32,283 nucleotides of DNA from Planctomycetaceae bacterium (GTDB lineage: Bacteria > Planctomycetota > Planctomycetia > Pirellulales > Pirellulaceae). This document shows, piece after piece, positions 8,805 through 17,800 of this stretch. The stretch is taken from assembly GCA_016795075.1 (NCBI GenBank), contig JAEUIP010000019.1, positions 1 through 32,283 on the forward strand. Direction: 5' to 3'. Each line of letters begins with the position of its first letter. Position 1 is the first letter of the stretch. The position numbers and the translations under genes are program-made. The notes under the pieces are model-generated. The model did no database searches and was not told the DNA's origin. It saw only the letters and a list, made by a program, of their open reading frames with translations.

Positions 8805-8943
8805 CGTTGCCGAGCCTTCAACAGGGTGAACGGTGGGATGGGTAGGATGCACCCATGACGCCGACATAGGTATTGATCGATCACAGCGTCAAGGTCAAAC
8901 ATAACTCAGCGAATCTCGGGGAACAAGACCTTGGAGTTGAGTT

Positions 8944-8972
8944 GGGTTGGGTTTGAGTTGGTTGGGGCGGGG
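8944..8972 (+). other. Potential G-quadruplex motif upstream of the PSCyt gene
   Basis: G3 (8944-8946), G3 (8949-8951), G4 (8964-8967) and G4 (8969-8972) with loops of 2, 12 and 1 bases. The motif is on the strand opposite the PSCyt message, 72 bp upstream of its more distal possible start. The long middle loop weakens the prediction. Confidence 0.4.
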
Positions 8973-9010
8973 TTTGCGCTGTTCGGGCACGGAGTTACCG
9001 CTGAGTAGAA

Positions 9011-9128
9011 CGATCGAGGTGCTCGCCGGATAGTAGCACGAGCGCCCCGATCGTGCCGTGGCGTTGGTTGTACTACTGGAATGGGACTTGTCTTTGCTTC
9101 CGGAGCGATCGGGGCGCTCGCTCTACTA
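9011..9128. repeat. REP-like inverted repeat pair
   Basis: The arm at 9031-9053 and the reverse complement of 9103-9128 match over 23 bases with two mismatches (core GAGCGCCCCGATCG). Each arm is also a small hairpin around a CCC or GGG loop. A weaker copy is at 9011-9034. A further copy is at 13571-13596, so this is a dispersed family in this genome. Confidence 0.85.
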
Positions 9129-9237
9129 TGGGGGCGGGGCACTTGCCCGGGGCTTGCTCGCCCGCTTCTCGAATCGGGCCGACTTTGAGTAGAATCGGAA
9201 CTCGAAGATAGCCCCGAGCCTTGAAGAGGATTTTCGC

Positions 9238-11028
9238 ATGTCAGCACCCAAGCCCATTGGACGCGAGCAGCCGGGTGGTATCCGAATCAAAACGGGAGAG
9301 TACCCGGAATTGACTTGGACAGCCGTCTTTGTTGGTTGGGCGATCGGAACGCTCCTCACGATATCGGTCGCCTATGCGGCGTTGATTCTCGGTTTTTCGA
9401 TCGAGGGCTCCGAGTTGGCGGCGATTTTGGGTTGGGGAGTGCTGCGGGGCATCATGGGGCGCACCAGCATCGTCGAGAACAACATCAATCAGACGGCGGC
9501 TTCGGCTGTGAATGGTGCGTCGGCGGGGATCATGTTTACGGTTCCGGCGTTGTTCATTCTTTCTCGCAACGTGGGGATGGAGAGTGTCGCGGACTTTACG
9601 CCTGCGTATGTCGCTTTGTTGACCTTGGCTTCGATTACGGGATGCTTCCTGGGACTTGCGTTTGTTATTCCGCTGCGGAAGCAGATGATTGACTTCGATC
9701 GTTTGGCCTATCCGGGTGGTATGGCAGTCGCGACGATTTTGAAGTCACCCGGAGCGGGGATTCAGAAAGCGCAATTGCTGTTCGCTGGGATTTTGATTTC
9801 CGGGGCGGTCAAGTTTTATTTGCTGCGAAGTCATCTGGAGGAATTTGATCTGGGCAGTGCGGCCGGGATTCCTTCGATGTGGAACTTGGTGTTTTATCTT
9901 TCGCTGATGACGGTGGGTGTGGGCTACTTGTCGGGGCGTGGCGGACTTTGGTTCGGAGCGGGCGGGTTCCTCTGTTACTTCTTGATCGCCCCGATTCTGC
10001 AGTATGTGGGTTCGCCGGGCGTTCAGGAGATTTTGCCGACCCCGGGCGAAATGCGCAAGAACTTGTTCCTGCCGTCCGGAATTGGCATGTTGATTGGCGC
10101 GGCCTTGGGCGGGATCATCATGGCCTTTCCGTTGATCCGCAGTGCCTTCAAGTCGCTGCGAAACTCGAATCAGCGATTCGCAGGGGCGCAGACCAACGAC
10201 GAGATGCCGCTGTGGATGCTCTACACGGCTGTGGGGTTAGGCTCCATCGCGTTGATCGTGTTGGCGTATCTTTCGGTCGACGAGATGACCTTGCCCAGAG
10301 CTGCTGGGATGGCGCTCCTGGGGACATTATGGATCTGGGTGGCGGGCGTGATTGTCTCCGAGTGTGTGGGGCGCACCAATTGGTCGCCACTTTCCGGAAT
10401 GACGCTTATTGCGGTGACAATTCTGATTCTGATTGCGAAGGCGGGCATGTCGGCTCCGGCAGCGATTGTCAGTTCGATTACGGTGGGGGCCGCGATTTGT
10501 TTGGCAATCTCGCAAGCCAGCGACATGATGCTCGATCTGAAGTCGGGGTATCTCACGGGGGCCATCCCACGCCGTCAGCAATACGCTCAATACCTGGGTT
10601 GTTGGCTTGGTCCCCTGCTGGTCATCATGTTGATGATTGCGCTGAACAATCAGTACGAGATTGGTAGCAAGACGTTGCCGGCTCCACAAGCGACAGCTTT
10701 GGCGACGGTCATGGACGGTATCTTGAACGACAACGTGCCGGTCTATCGTTATGCGGCGGGTTCTGGATTGGGGTTTCTGCTCGCGATTAGTGGCTTGGGT
10801 GGCATTGGAGTTCTCGTGGCGTTGGGCTTTTATATGCCGTTTCATATCGTGCTGACCTACACAATTGGCAACTTGATTCGCATGGGTTCTGATGCCGTTT
10901 TTGGAAGTAGCTTTGCCCATCGAGTGGGCATCCCGGTCGCGGCGGGTTTGATGATTGGTGAAGCCTTGGTGGACGTTGGCAACGCCTTGTTCCGAATCGG
11001 TAGTCAACTTTTTGCGGGAGGTGCCTAA
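9238..11028 (+). CDS. OPT-family oligopeptide/metal-chelate transporter
   Basis: 596-residue polytopic membrane protein of bacterial OPT (oligopeptide transporter) type. After a short cytoplasmic N-terminus (GEYPELTWTAVFVGW) come about fourteen hydrophobic segments. The family signature region is seen near residues 80-105 (ENNINQTAASAVNGASAG, then IMFTVPALFI), followed by RKQMIDFDRLAYPGGMAVA, which corresponds to the conserved loop found after the first bundle, and by a late GGIGVLVALGFYMP segment. Family members are secondary transporters that use a cation gradient to import peptides or peptide-like metal chelates; the substrate cannot be read from sequence. Length is normal. A weak GAGG lies upstream of the ATG. 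The stop overlaps the next start (TAATG), implying translational coupling to that two-TM protein. Confidence 0.9.
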   Translation: MSAPKPIGREQPGGIRIKTGEYPELTWTAVFVGWAIGTLLTISVAYAALILGFSIEGSELAAILGWGVLRGIMGRTSIVENNINQTAASAVNGASAGIMFTVPALFILSRNVGMESVADFTPAYVALLTLASITGCFLGLAFVIPLRKQMIDFDRLAYPGGMAVATILKSPGAGIQKAQLLFAGILISGAVKFYLLRSHLEEFDLGSAAGIPSMWNLVFYLSLMTVGVGYLSGRGGLWFGAGGFLCYFLIAPILQYVGSPGVQEILPTPGEMRKNLFLPSGIGMLIGAALGGIIMAFPLIRSAFKSLRNSNQRFAGAQTNDEMPLWMLYTAVGLGSIALIVLAYLSVDEMTLPRAAGMALLGTLWIWVAGVIVSECVGRTNWSPLSGMTLIAVTILILIAKAGMSAPAAIVSSITVGAAICLAISQASDMMLDLKSGYLTGAIPRRQQYAQYLGCWLGPLLVIMLMIALNNQYEIGSKTLPAPQATALATVMDGILNDNVPVYRYAAGSGLGFLLAISGLGGIGVLVALGFYMPFHIVLTYTIGNLIRMGSDAVFGSSFAHRVGIPVAAGLMIGEALVDVGNALFRIGSQLFAGGA

Positions 11029-11888
11029 TGTTCGGACTTCGAGTTCTCGGTCATTCGTTGTTGTGGATTGGTTTCTTGTCGGCGTCCGTCGGCATGGTCA
11101 TGCAACGAGAGTTGGACTTGCTACCTGTGGAAGAGCGAACCGCTTTGCTGCAGTTACCTGCCGATTTCTCGATCCCGGCCGATCTGGCCACGCAAGTTGC
11201 CGGGAAGTCGTGGACCGAGTTGGACTCGGCGCAATTTCTGGCGATCCTGCAGCAAGCGCTGGCACCGACGCAGTCGGCTCCTGCTAGCGAAACAGCAGCC
11301 ACCGTTCCCGGGACACCCCAACCGAATCCGGCGACGGATTCCGTGGAGTCGGCAACCGAACCGGCGGCCGCTCCGAAGCTGAACAAGACCAGCTTGATTC
11401 AGCAACGTACCAAACGGGTTGCCAGCTTGTGGCCGACGGTGAATTGGCTGGTGTATGGGCCCGCGCTGATCGTCGGGATCGTGGGAGTCGTGTTGCTACG
11501 CAAGTCGGCTCAAAAATCGGTCGATGTGGAGGTCGCGCGAACCAAGGGACTGGATCCTTTGCGGCAGTCTTTGACTCAGCTGATCGCAGAAGTGCAAAAG
11601 CTTGAGGACCAAATGCCTGCGATGACTCCCGAATCGGTCGTGGCGTATATCGACGAACGTTGCGTGGAGCATTGCAATTCTTTTGCAGACCAACGCGAGC
11701 ACTTGAAGTCGGCGTTTGGGTTGGTCGGGTTTGGTGAGGTCATGAGCGAGTTTGCCAGTGGCGAACGGTTTTTGAACCGAGTCTGGTCGGCGGCTGCGGA
11801 TGGCTACATGGAGGAGGCGTATCGATCCGTGCAGACCTCTTTAGGCTTTTTTCAAGCGGCCCAACGACAAATGGACCGCAAGCCTTAG
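11028..11888 (+). CDS. Two-TM protein coupled to the OPT transporter, function unknown
   Basis: 286 residues, not a family I recognise. The first TM segment is at about residues 5-25 and the second at about 139-158 (YGPALIVGIVGVVLLRK). Between them lies a segment of about 110 residues with an acidic first half and a Pro/Ala/Thr-rich linker (about 80-115), which would be outside the membrane if the N-terminus is in. The cytoplasmic C-terminal region (160-286) is helical and partly coiled-coil (LRQSLTQLIAEVQKLEDQM), with CVEHC near residues 206-210. The start ATG overlaps the transporter's TAA by one base, so the two are very probably translated together and may work together as transporter and accessory or regulatory subunit; this is inference from coupling only. 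No lipobox or catalytic motif is visible. Confidence 0.8.
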   Translation: MFGLRVLGHSLLWIGFLSASVGMVMQRELDLLPVEERTALLQLPADFSIPADLATQVAGKSWTELDSAQFLAILQQALAPTQSAPASETAATVPGTPQPNPATDSVESATEPAAAPKLNKTSLIQQRTKRVASLWPTVNWLVYGPALIVGIVGVVLLRKSAQKSVDVEVARTKGLDPLRQSLTQLIAEVQKLEDQMPAMTPESVVAYIDERCVEHCNSFADQREHLKSAFGLVGFGEVMSEFASGERFLNRVWSAAADGYMEEAYRSVQTSLGFFQAAQRQMDRKP

Positions 11889-12174
11889 GTTCTGTTGCAA
11901 AAGGGGGCTGACTCTTTGGCGGGCATTTAAACTTTCGGACAAAAAGGTACAACCAGAGTGGGGCAGACCGGTCAGACGCCTGTGGGGACAGCGCCTCCAT
12001 TATCCCCACCAAGGCGAACCTTGTCTGCCAATTTTAGCTACTTGCATCCACTTATTTTGCTGAAAATCGAACGCCGCGACGAAACGCGGGTAAATCGCTG
12101 TTGCTTGGTCCTGAGAATCCTGACAAAATCGGATCTTAGACGCTGGATTCCTGCCATAGATCGAGAGACCTGCG
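11889..12174. other. Spacer upstream of the acyltransferase-like gene
   Basis: No ORF with support. It contains the nested stem-loop at 11962-12029 and about 145 bases of leader before the next gene, in which only a weak GAGAG (12163-12167) precedes the start. Promoter elements were not identified with confidence. Confidence 0.5.
11962..12029. other. Nested long stem-loop, possible structured RNA or palindromic element
   Basis: Pairs in order: GGCAGAC 11962-11968 with GTCTGCC 12023-12029; GGT 11970-11972 with ACC 12018-12020; CGCC 11977-11980 with GGCG 12013-12016; GTGGGGA 11982-11988 with TCCCCAC 12003-12009; loop 11989-12002. That is 21 pairs with small bulges and no T tract, so it is not a typical terminator. 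Strand and function are unknown. Confidence 0.55.
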
Positions 12175-12966
12175 ATGAGCAAGGGAAAGAAGATCCCATT
12201 ATCTAACGGGCGACGATTGGTGGACGATGTGATTCGCATTGCTCGGTCCCAGCCGATTGCGTCATTTTATCGAGACGTCGATCTTTCTAGTTTGGATGCC
12301 TTACGGAAGCGAATCAAACCGCGTCTATCTTGGAACGCGATCATGATGAAAGCCTATGCGCTTGTTTCGCGCGAGGTGCCCGAGTTGCGACAGTACTATC
12401 GGAAATTTCCGTGGCCCCATCTTTATGAAGTTGACGACTCGGTCGCTCAGCTGACATTGGCTCGTCAGGATGGCAACGAAACTCGCCTGTATTTCGCGAG
12501 GTTTCGCAATCCCGATCAATGGAGTATCCCACAAATCCAAGATAAGATCGATTACTTTCAGACAGCCCCGATTGGCGATATCAAACAGTTTCGGCACCAG
12601 GACCGATTTGCGGCGCTGCCCGGACCGTTGCGTCGTTTCTTGTTGTGGATGTTGATGGAAGTCTGGCCAACACAACGACCGACCTACATGGGCACGTTTG
12701 GGATGACGCTGTCGGGCTTTAACCAGACCTTCGCGGCGTCGTTATTGAGTCCCAATACCACGAGCTTAGGAGTTGACCCAACGCCACGAAATGGCATCGC
12801 CCGGGTGCTGTTGACATTCGATCACCGTGTTTTGGACGGCAAACCTGTGATCGATATTATTAGCAAGCTGTATAGCACTTTGGTGGGGCCAGTCAAACAA
12901 GAGCTGGAGACCTTGGCCGCAAATATGTCTAGCGGCGAACAATCAAGCAATTCGGTAGCTGCCTGA
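12175..12966 (+). CDS. Stand-alone 2-oxoacid dehydrogenase-type acyltransferase domain protein
   Basis: 263 residues. The C-terminal part has the E2/chloramphenicol-acetyltransferase-type active-site motif DHRVLDG at 216-222, with His217 the expected general base and Asp221 the structural acid, preceded by a Gly/Ser strand (TFGMTLSGFN, 174-183) as in E2 catalytic cores. The N-terminal ASFYRDVDLSSLDALRKR and LSWNAIMMKAYALVSREVPE match the start of the E2 catalytic fold, including the helix carrying the conserved NA(I/F)M-like segment. There are no lipoyl or peripheral-subunit-binding domains, and no E1 or E3 gene is near. The protein could be a CoA-dependent acyltransferase acting on a small molecule or an orphan E2 core; the substrate is unknown. 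It is a single gene with a weak Shine-Dalgarno (GAGAG) and follows a structured spacer. Confidence 0.8.
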   Translation: MSKGKKIPLSNGRRLVDDVIRIARSQPIASFYRDVDLSSLDALRKRIKPRLSWNAIMMKAYALVSREVPELRQYYRKFPWPHLYEVDDSVAQLTLARQDGNETRLYFARFRNPDQWSIPQIQDKIDYFQTAPIGDIKQFRHQDRFAALPGPLRRFLLWMLMEVWPTQRPTYMGTFGMTLSGFNQTFAASLLSPNTTSLGVDPTPRNGIARVLLTFDHRVLDGKPVIDIISKLYSTLVGPVKQELETLAANMSSGEQSSNSVAA

Positions 12967-13117
12967 GCCAGTCGTTGGTTGTGCTTTTGTCATCATAAGA
13001 ATTCAAAACTAGTGGTCATTTAGAGTCTAACTTTAGAGTAGATGGACTCTCGTTTCATCCGTCCGTCGTCGATCTTTATATACCAGTCGCCGCCGCGCTC
13101 ATGTCGGTTTCTTTTTC
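12967..13117. other. Spacer after the acyltransferase gene
   Basis: AT-richer 150-bp stretch with no ORF, hairpin or T-tract terminator that I can support. Confidence 0.5.
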
Positions 13118-13496
13118 GAATGCATCGGTTGGGACTTCAAATCTAAAACGCGGGAAGCGATTGAACAGAAGGAAACGGAGAGAACAGAGGATGGGAATGG
13201 TACCAGTTCTCAAATCTCTGTTCTCTCCGTTCCCTCCTGTTCAACCTGAACTCCAGCACCAGGGCTGAGTTGCTGATGTCGTGGAGAATACTGTTCGATA
13301 ATGAAACTTTTGAATGCATCGGTTGAGACTTCAATTCTAAAACGCGGGAAGCAATTGAACAGAAGGAAACGGAGAAAACAGAGGATGGTACTGGTACGAG
13401 TTCTCGAATCTCTGTTCCCTCCGTTCCCTCCTGTCCAACCTAAACCCCGGCACGAGGGCCAAGTTGATGTTCCCGTGAGTCATGACGCTTTTTAGT
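13118..13496. repeat. Tandem ~190-bp hairpin element, two copies plus a truncated third start
   Basis: Copies start at GAATGCATCGGTTG at 13118 and 13312; a degraded third start is at 13493. Each holds a 29-bp stem: 13161-13189 with 13216-13244 (copy A, two mismatches) and 13355-13383 with 13410-13438 (copy B, five mismatches). All seven mismatches are A.C on the plus strand and would be G.U on a minus-strand RNA. On the minus strand each copy also encodes a similar peptide of about 60 residues with a shared RRERREQRFEN core, ending LPAF at the same place in the unit. The block is just downstream of the minus-strand ATPase gene and could lie in its 3' untranslated region. Such elements look dispersed rather than locus-specific. 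Confidence 0.85.
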
Positions 13497-13570
13497 GCAT
13501 CGCTTTCGAGAGGTACCAACCTCTGGGATGGGCTTTTGCTTGGAGTTGCGGTCGCGTTTCTGCTCTGGGT

Positions 13571-13596
13571 ACGATCGGGGCGATCGTGCTACTATG
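13571..13596. repeat. REP-like hairpin, dispersed family member
   Basis: ACGATCG-GGG-CGATCGT (13571-13587) is a perfect 7-bp stem with a GGG loop, followed by GCTACTATG, the same tail seen in reverse complement at 9031 and matching the copy at 9103-9128. It sits just after the ATPase stop codon and could act as its 3' end structure, though there is no T tract. Confidence 0.75.
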
Positions 13597-13603
13597 CTGG
13601 GAA

Positions 13604-14785
13604 CTACCGCTTGGGCCACTGAAATCCGTAACGATCCAAGAGATTGTCGCCCTCGAGCTTCGTCTCGCCAAGCGATTTTTGCAGATAGATGGAGTTGCAT
13701 GCGTCGATCGCCGCAAGTTCGTCCACAAGCGGTTGACTGTGGGTGACCACAATGACTTGGCTCGTCTGCGACGCCGTTTGAATTAACTTAGCCAGCGGCG
13801 GAATCAAGTCGGGATGCAAACTGGCCTCGGGTTCGTTCAAGACCATCAACGCCGGTGGCCTGGGCGTCATTAGGGCGGTGACTAACAGCAAATAACGCAA
13901 CGTCCCGTCGGACCATTCACTGGCACGCAACTTCCGGAGCATTCCGGGTTGCTCCAATTGAGCGAGAAGGCCACCCGCGACCTCTGTGACGGTGACGTGC
14001 GTGCCCGGGAACGCATGGTCAATCGCGACACAAACGCCCTCCCAATCGCCAATCTCCCTGATCGTCTGCAGGGCGGCGGCAAAGTCGGAACCATCACCCG
14101 ACATGACGGTCGTCAGGGTTGCCGGTGCCGGCTGTCGAGCGGGTGCATGAGCGTCGACACGGAACGAATCATAGAATCGCCACGATCGAAGTTGCTCGCG
14201 CATGAGAATAAGTTCCGGACCGTTGAACGGGTCGCTATACTCGGTCAACATACTACCACGCGTCGATAACGGTAGATCAATGTCCTGCCACGTTCCATCG
14301 TTTTTACGACTGCGAAGCGAACCACGCCGGCGATCAGCACACAAACGTTTGCTGTCCATGACTACGCCATTCCAAAGACACTCTCGTTTGATTTCAGGGT
14401 CGCAAGCAAACATCGATGGGCCGGACGTTTGTGGCAGGCCAATATCCACGGTGTAGCTGAACGGTTCCGCGCAGATCCCCAGGCGTAAACTGATGGCGTT
14501 TTTACGTTTCGAACTTCCTTGCACCGGAACGACGCCAGCTCGCATTTCGGCTGAAATGATTTCCGGACCCGCCCACAACACGGACGTGAAGCCACCTTCC
14601 AATGCCAGCGAATGAAGCAAACGACCGTCGGCGAGATCCGCCATCAACTTCAAAGCCCGATAAAGGTTGGATTTTCCCGACCCGTTCGCGCCGGTAATGA
14701 CGTTCAAACGGTCCAAGGAAAGCGTTAACGAACGGATCGAACGATAACCTTCGATCGCCAATCGGGTGATGAACGAATCACTCAC
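13604..14785 (-). CDS. AAA family ATPase (RecF/SMC-like, single domain)
   Basis: About 393 residues from GTG 14785, or 417 from an upstream GTG at 14857. The SMC/RecF-type fold begins with FITRLAIEGYRSIRSLTL and Walker A GANGSGKS (about 32-39 from the later start). An ABC-type signature segment (ASEWSDGTLRYLLL) precedes Walker B in ALMVLNEPEASLHPDL, with the catalytic position as Asn-Glu-Pro-Glu rather than Asp-Glu, and a switch His follows in IVVTHSQPLVDELAA. There is no TOPRIM domain, so it is not an OLD nuclease. Related proteins are annotated only as AAA or recombination-type ATPases. I prefer 14785 because homologs known to me start just before the ITRLAIEGYRS-type strand; neither start has a good Shine-Dalgarno. 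It lies downstream of the Bat-type cluster on the same strand; whether it is co-transcribed is open. Confidence 0.85.
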   Translation of the reverse strand: MSDSFITRLAIEGYRSIRSLTLSLDRLNVITGANGSGKSNLYRALKLMADLADGRLLHSLALEGGFTSVLWAGPEIISAEMRAGVVPVQGSSKRKNAISLRLGICAEPFSYTVDIGLPQTSGPSMFACDPEIKRECLWNGVVMDSKRLCADRRRGSLRSRKNDGTWQDIDLPLSTRGSMLTEYSDPFNGPELILMREQLRSWRFYDSFRVDAHAPARQPAPATLTTVMSGDGSDFAAALQTIREIGDWEGVCVAIDHAFPGTHVTVTEVAGGLLAQLEQPGMLRKLRASEWSDGTLRYLLLVTALMTPRPPALMVLNEPEASLHPDLIPPLAKLIQTASQTSQVIVVTHSQPLVDELAAIDACNSIYLQKSLGETKLEGDNLLDRYGFQWPKR

Positions 14786-14893
14786 AAACAAACACTTTTT
14801 GAAGTTCCCGTCACCCTCGAAGTCATACCATTTTCGTGTTATCCATGGCTGCGCCACGGATCGAACGTCATCTCTGGAAGGGGACAGTGGATG

Positions 14894-17800
14894 CTATCCA
14901 GCCCACTTTCGCGCAATTTGATTTAGGTCGAGATTCTTGTCAGCGGTTCGACTGAAAAAGCTGGATTGGATCTCGGCAATGACTCGGCCCAATTCGGCAC
15001 GTTCCTTGTCCGATAGTTTTCCGTCCTTTTGGATCTGCTGCAACAAACCCAAGACCGTAAAGGCATTGATTTCGGCCGGCAGTTCAAACGCAGCTCGATG
15101 TTCCACTGGCTTCCTGCGAGTTGCAAAAACGAATCCGATCAACACCATGGACAAAACTCCCACGCCGAGCACGCCCAAGAGGATGCTCCGCGTCCAATCG
15201 ACTCGGCGGTAGACCGATGTCAATTGAATCGTCTCCTCCGCGTCGACCAAGTCGGCATCTTGATACTGTTGCCGTCGCACGGTGACACCTTCTAGCGTTG
15301 GTCGACAGAACTTGAATACTTCCAGTTGATGCCCTGGTTTGGCTTGTAGTTCGATCAACCAGCTCCGATCGGAAGTAATCTGGATCGAATCGGCATCCGG
15401 GTCAAATCCTTTGGGAGCGACCTGTTGATCATCCATTCGAACCACTTCCAAGTGCTCGAAGTTCAGGTCCAAAATGCTCTTCAAATCCGGAACCAAACCT
15501 TTGGCTTTCGCTTGTACTTCAAGAAGCAACTTGCCGTCGGTCGCCTGTCGTTCGTCAATCGTTTGGACCAACTCCAAATCTTCGAAAGGACGCGCGGGCG
15601 GCTTGGCGGGCGACGCATCCACCACCAATGAGGCCGATTCGATCGGCAGGACCACAAACCCCGACGAATCAACAAAGTCCAGGTTCAATTGAATCGGTGG
15701 GAATCGATCGATCTGAGGACCTCGCGCTTTCAATAAGGCGTACGCGTACGGTGTCTCGCGCCAACCTTCACGATCCGACGGTCGCGATTTCATGCTCTTG
15801 GGTTCTTCAAAAGTCATCGAAATCACTTCAAAGTGTTCCGTCAGTGCTTTAGTCGCACCTTCCTGGAACTTGTTGCGATAGTCTTCGTTCGGGCGGCCAT
15901 AATTGTAGGCGTACGGGGACTGGGTCTGGTTTTGCACGTACTTCTCGAACCCGCCGGATTCACGTTCCATATCCGTCGTATGAACAAGTTTCAGGATGAC
16001 GCCAAATGGCTGTTGATGTCCAATCACATCGCTGCCGTCGATCTCGGCAACCAACTTGATTTCCGAGGTGACATCGTTGTAGTATTCGAACGATTTCTTG
16101 GCCTCTTGAGCGCGCGGGTGGTCTCCGACAATTTCAAACCCCGACTTCAGAAAACGATACTTGGCCTGCGGTTGAACTGTGCCCATACGAGTGAATAGTT
16201 GATTTGCGAATTTGCCCAAGTGTTCATCCGCAGTCTTCCCAGGCAACTGGTTGATTGCAGCCAAGATCAAGGGGAACTGAGCTGGGACGGGTTGGTTCTC
16301 ATGGGATACTTGCCCCAAATCGGTTGCTCCCAAGGCCGCATAAAACCAATAGTCGTACACGTCTGTGGAATGGTCTCGAGCGTTCATCGTCGGCACGGCC
16401 ATTCGATACAATTCCGCAGCTCGTTGAAATTGTTGAAACGTGCTTTCACGCCGATCCACAAACTCCGAGGTTGGTTGTACTGTTTGGCGGTAAGCGTTTT
16501 CGTCAAACATCAAGGTCGCTTCGGCCAGTTGCAAACGCCAATCATCCACATGTTTCTGACGGGCACTGGCGACGATCGTCAGCGCGACTTGATAGCCACG
16601 CAGAACTTCGGCCTGCATTTCCGGTTCTTTGCGTTTGGTCTTGTACGCCTCCTGGACTCGAACTTGACGCCACACGCTGGCCAGATTGCCGCGCATGGTC
16701 GTCGCCAAACTCGCGACGGTCTCTGGTTTCAGCGATTCGATGTTGCCAAACACCGCGATAAATGAATCGACTTGGAATACTTCGGCGCTGCTATGGCACG
16801 TTGTAAACGCTTGGGCCAAGAGTTCTTCGTCAATCGATTCGATAGGCAGCGAACGGATTCGGGCGACCCAAGCTGATAGTTCGGCCAAATTCCGTTGTTG
16901 CCGCGACCGAGACAGTGGAATGCCACCGGCTTGTTGGTTGTAGCCGTAAATGTACATGTATGGATTGAACATTCGTTGCTGGGAGTTTGGATCGTGGCTG
17001 GCCGTCCAGGCTCGCAAAAATTCGTGAATCAAATCCCGCGCAATTTCCGGCTGTTGTTGGGCGACTTTCTCGATTTGAGGGAACGCCTTTTCTTCTTCGT
17101 TGGCCTTCAGGTAGAGCCGAGCCAACATGGTTGCTAATCTCGGTTGTAGCTCCGGATAAATCACGGCCGCCCATTGGGCACTCGGTTGCAACTCCAGCAG
17201 ATCCAATACAGGAATTGGTGCGGCGCCGCCCTGCATTTGTCCACCAAACCGGGGGTCCATGGAATCCATGTAAAAGAAGTTGCCGAAACGGTCGTACTGC
17301 ATCATGGAGTTCTGATTCGAGTTTTGGGCATAGGCATGGGTCACTTCGGCTTCTTTCAACCACTGCGCCGCCAGTAGCGAAAGTGTCTCCTGCCATTGGT
17401 TCGCTTGTTCGCCTGTCGATTTGACCAGCGCTTCCGCGGCCTTGTTTTGCAAGTTCAGGATGCTCATGCGCCGATTCGAATCCCCAATCATCGCGGGCAT
17501 TTCACTAGCCGAGGCGATCCCGAGTTGCGATAGGATTCGGATCCCACGTTCCAAGTCGTTCGTAAAGCTTGCGTCCAACCAGGCTTGTCCCAATTCCTTT
17601 TCGACCAACGTCGATAATTCCACCGTCCGCTGCAACACGACTTTTCTGTCGTCGGGCGTCAGGTCGACGGAAGCCAACAATCGTTGATGAACTTCCCACG
17701 ATTGAGTCAGCAAGGCCGGCTTGTTGTCTTGGGCATACTTCGTATCAAAATACCGAGCCAACAGTTGGAGTCCCAAAACGGAGATCGAATTTTCGCTGGG

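Larger units (their letters stand above)
8805..9237. other. Divergent spacer between PSCyt (-) and OPT transporter (+) genes
   Basis: It must contain promoters for both genes, but I see no confident -35/-10 pair. It holds the G-rich tract at 8944-8972 and the REP-like cluster at 9011-9128, which leaves about 100 bases before the transporter start. Confidence 0.6.

Noticed and set aside
10327..11007. 226-residue minus-strand ORF opposite the OPT gene
   Set aside because: Antisense to a well-supported membrane protein gene; rich in His/Arg/Asn and without any family motif.
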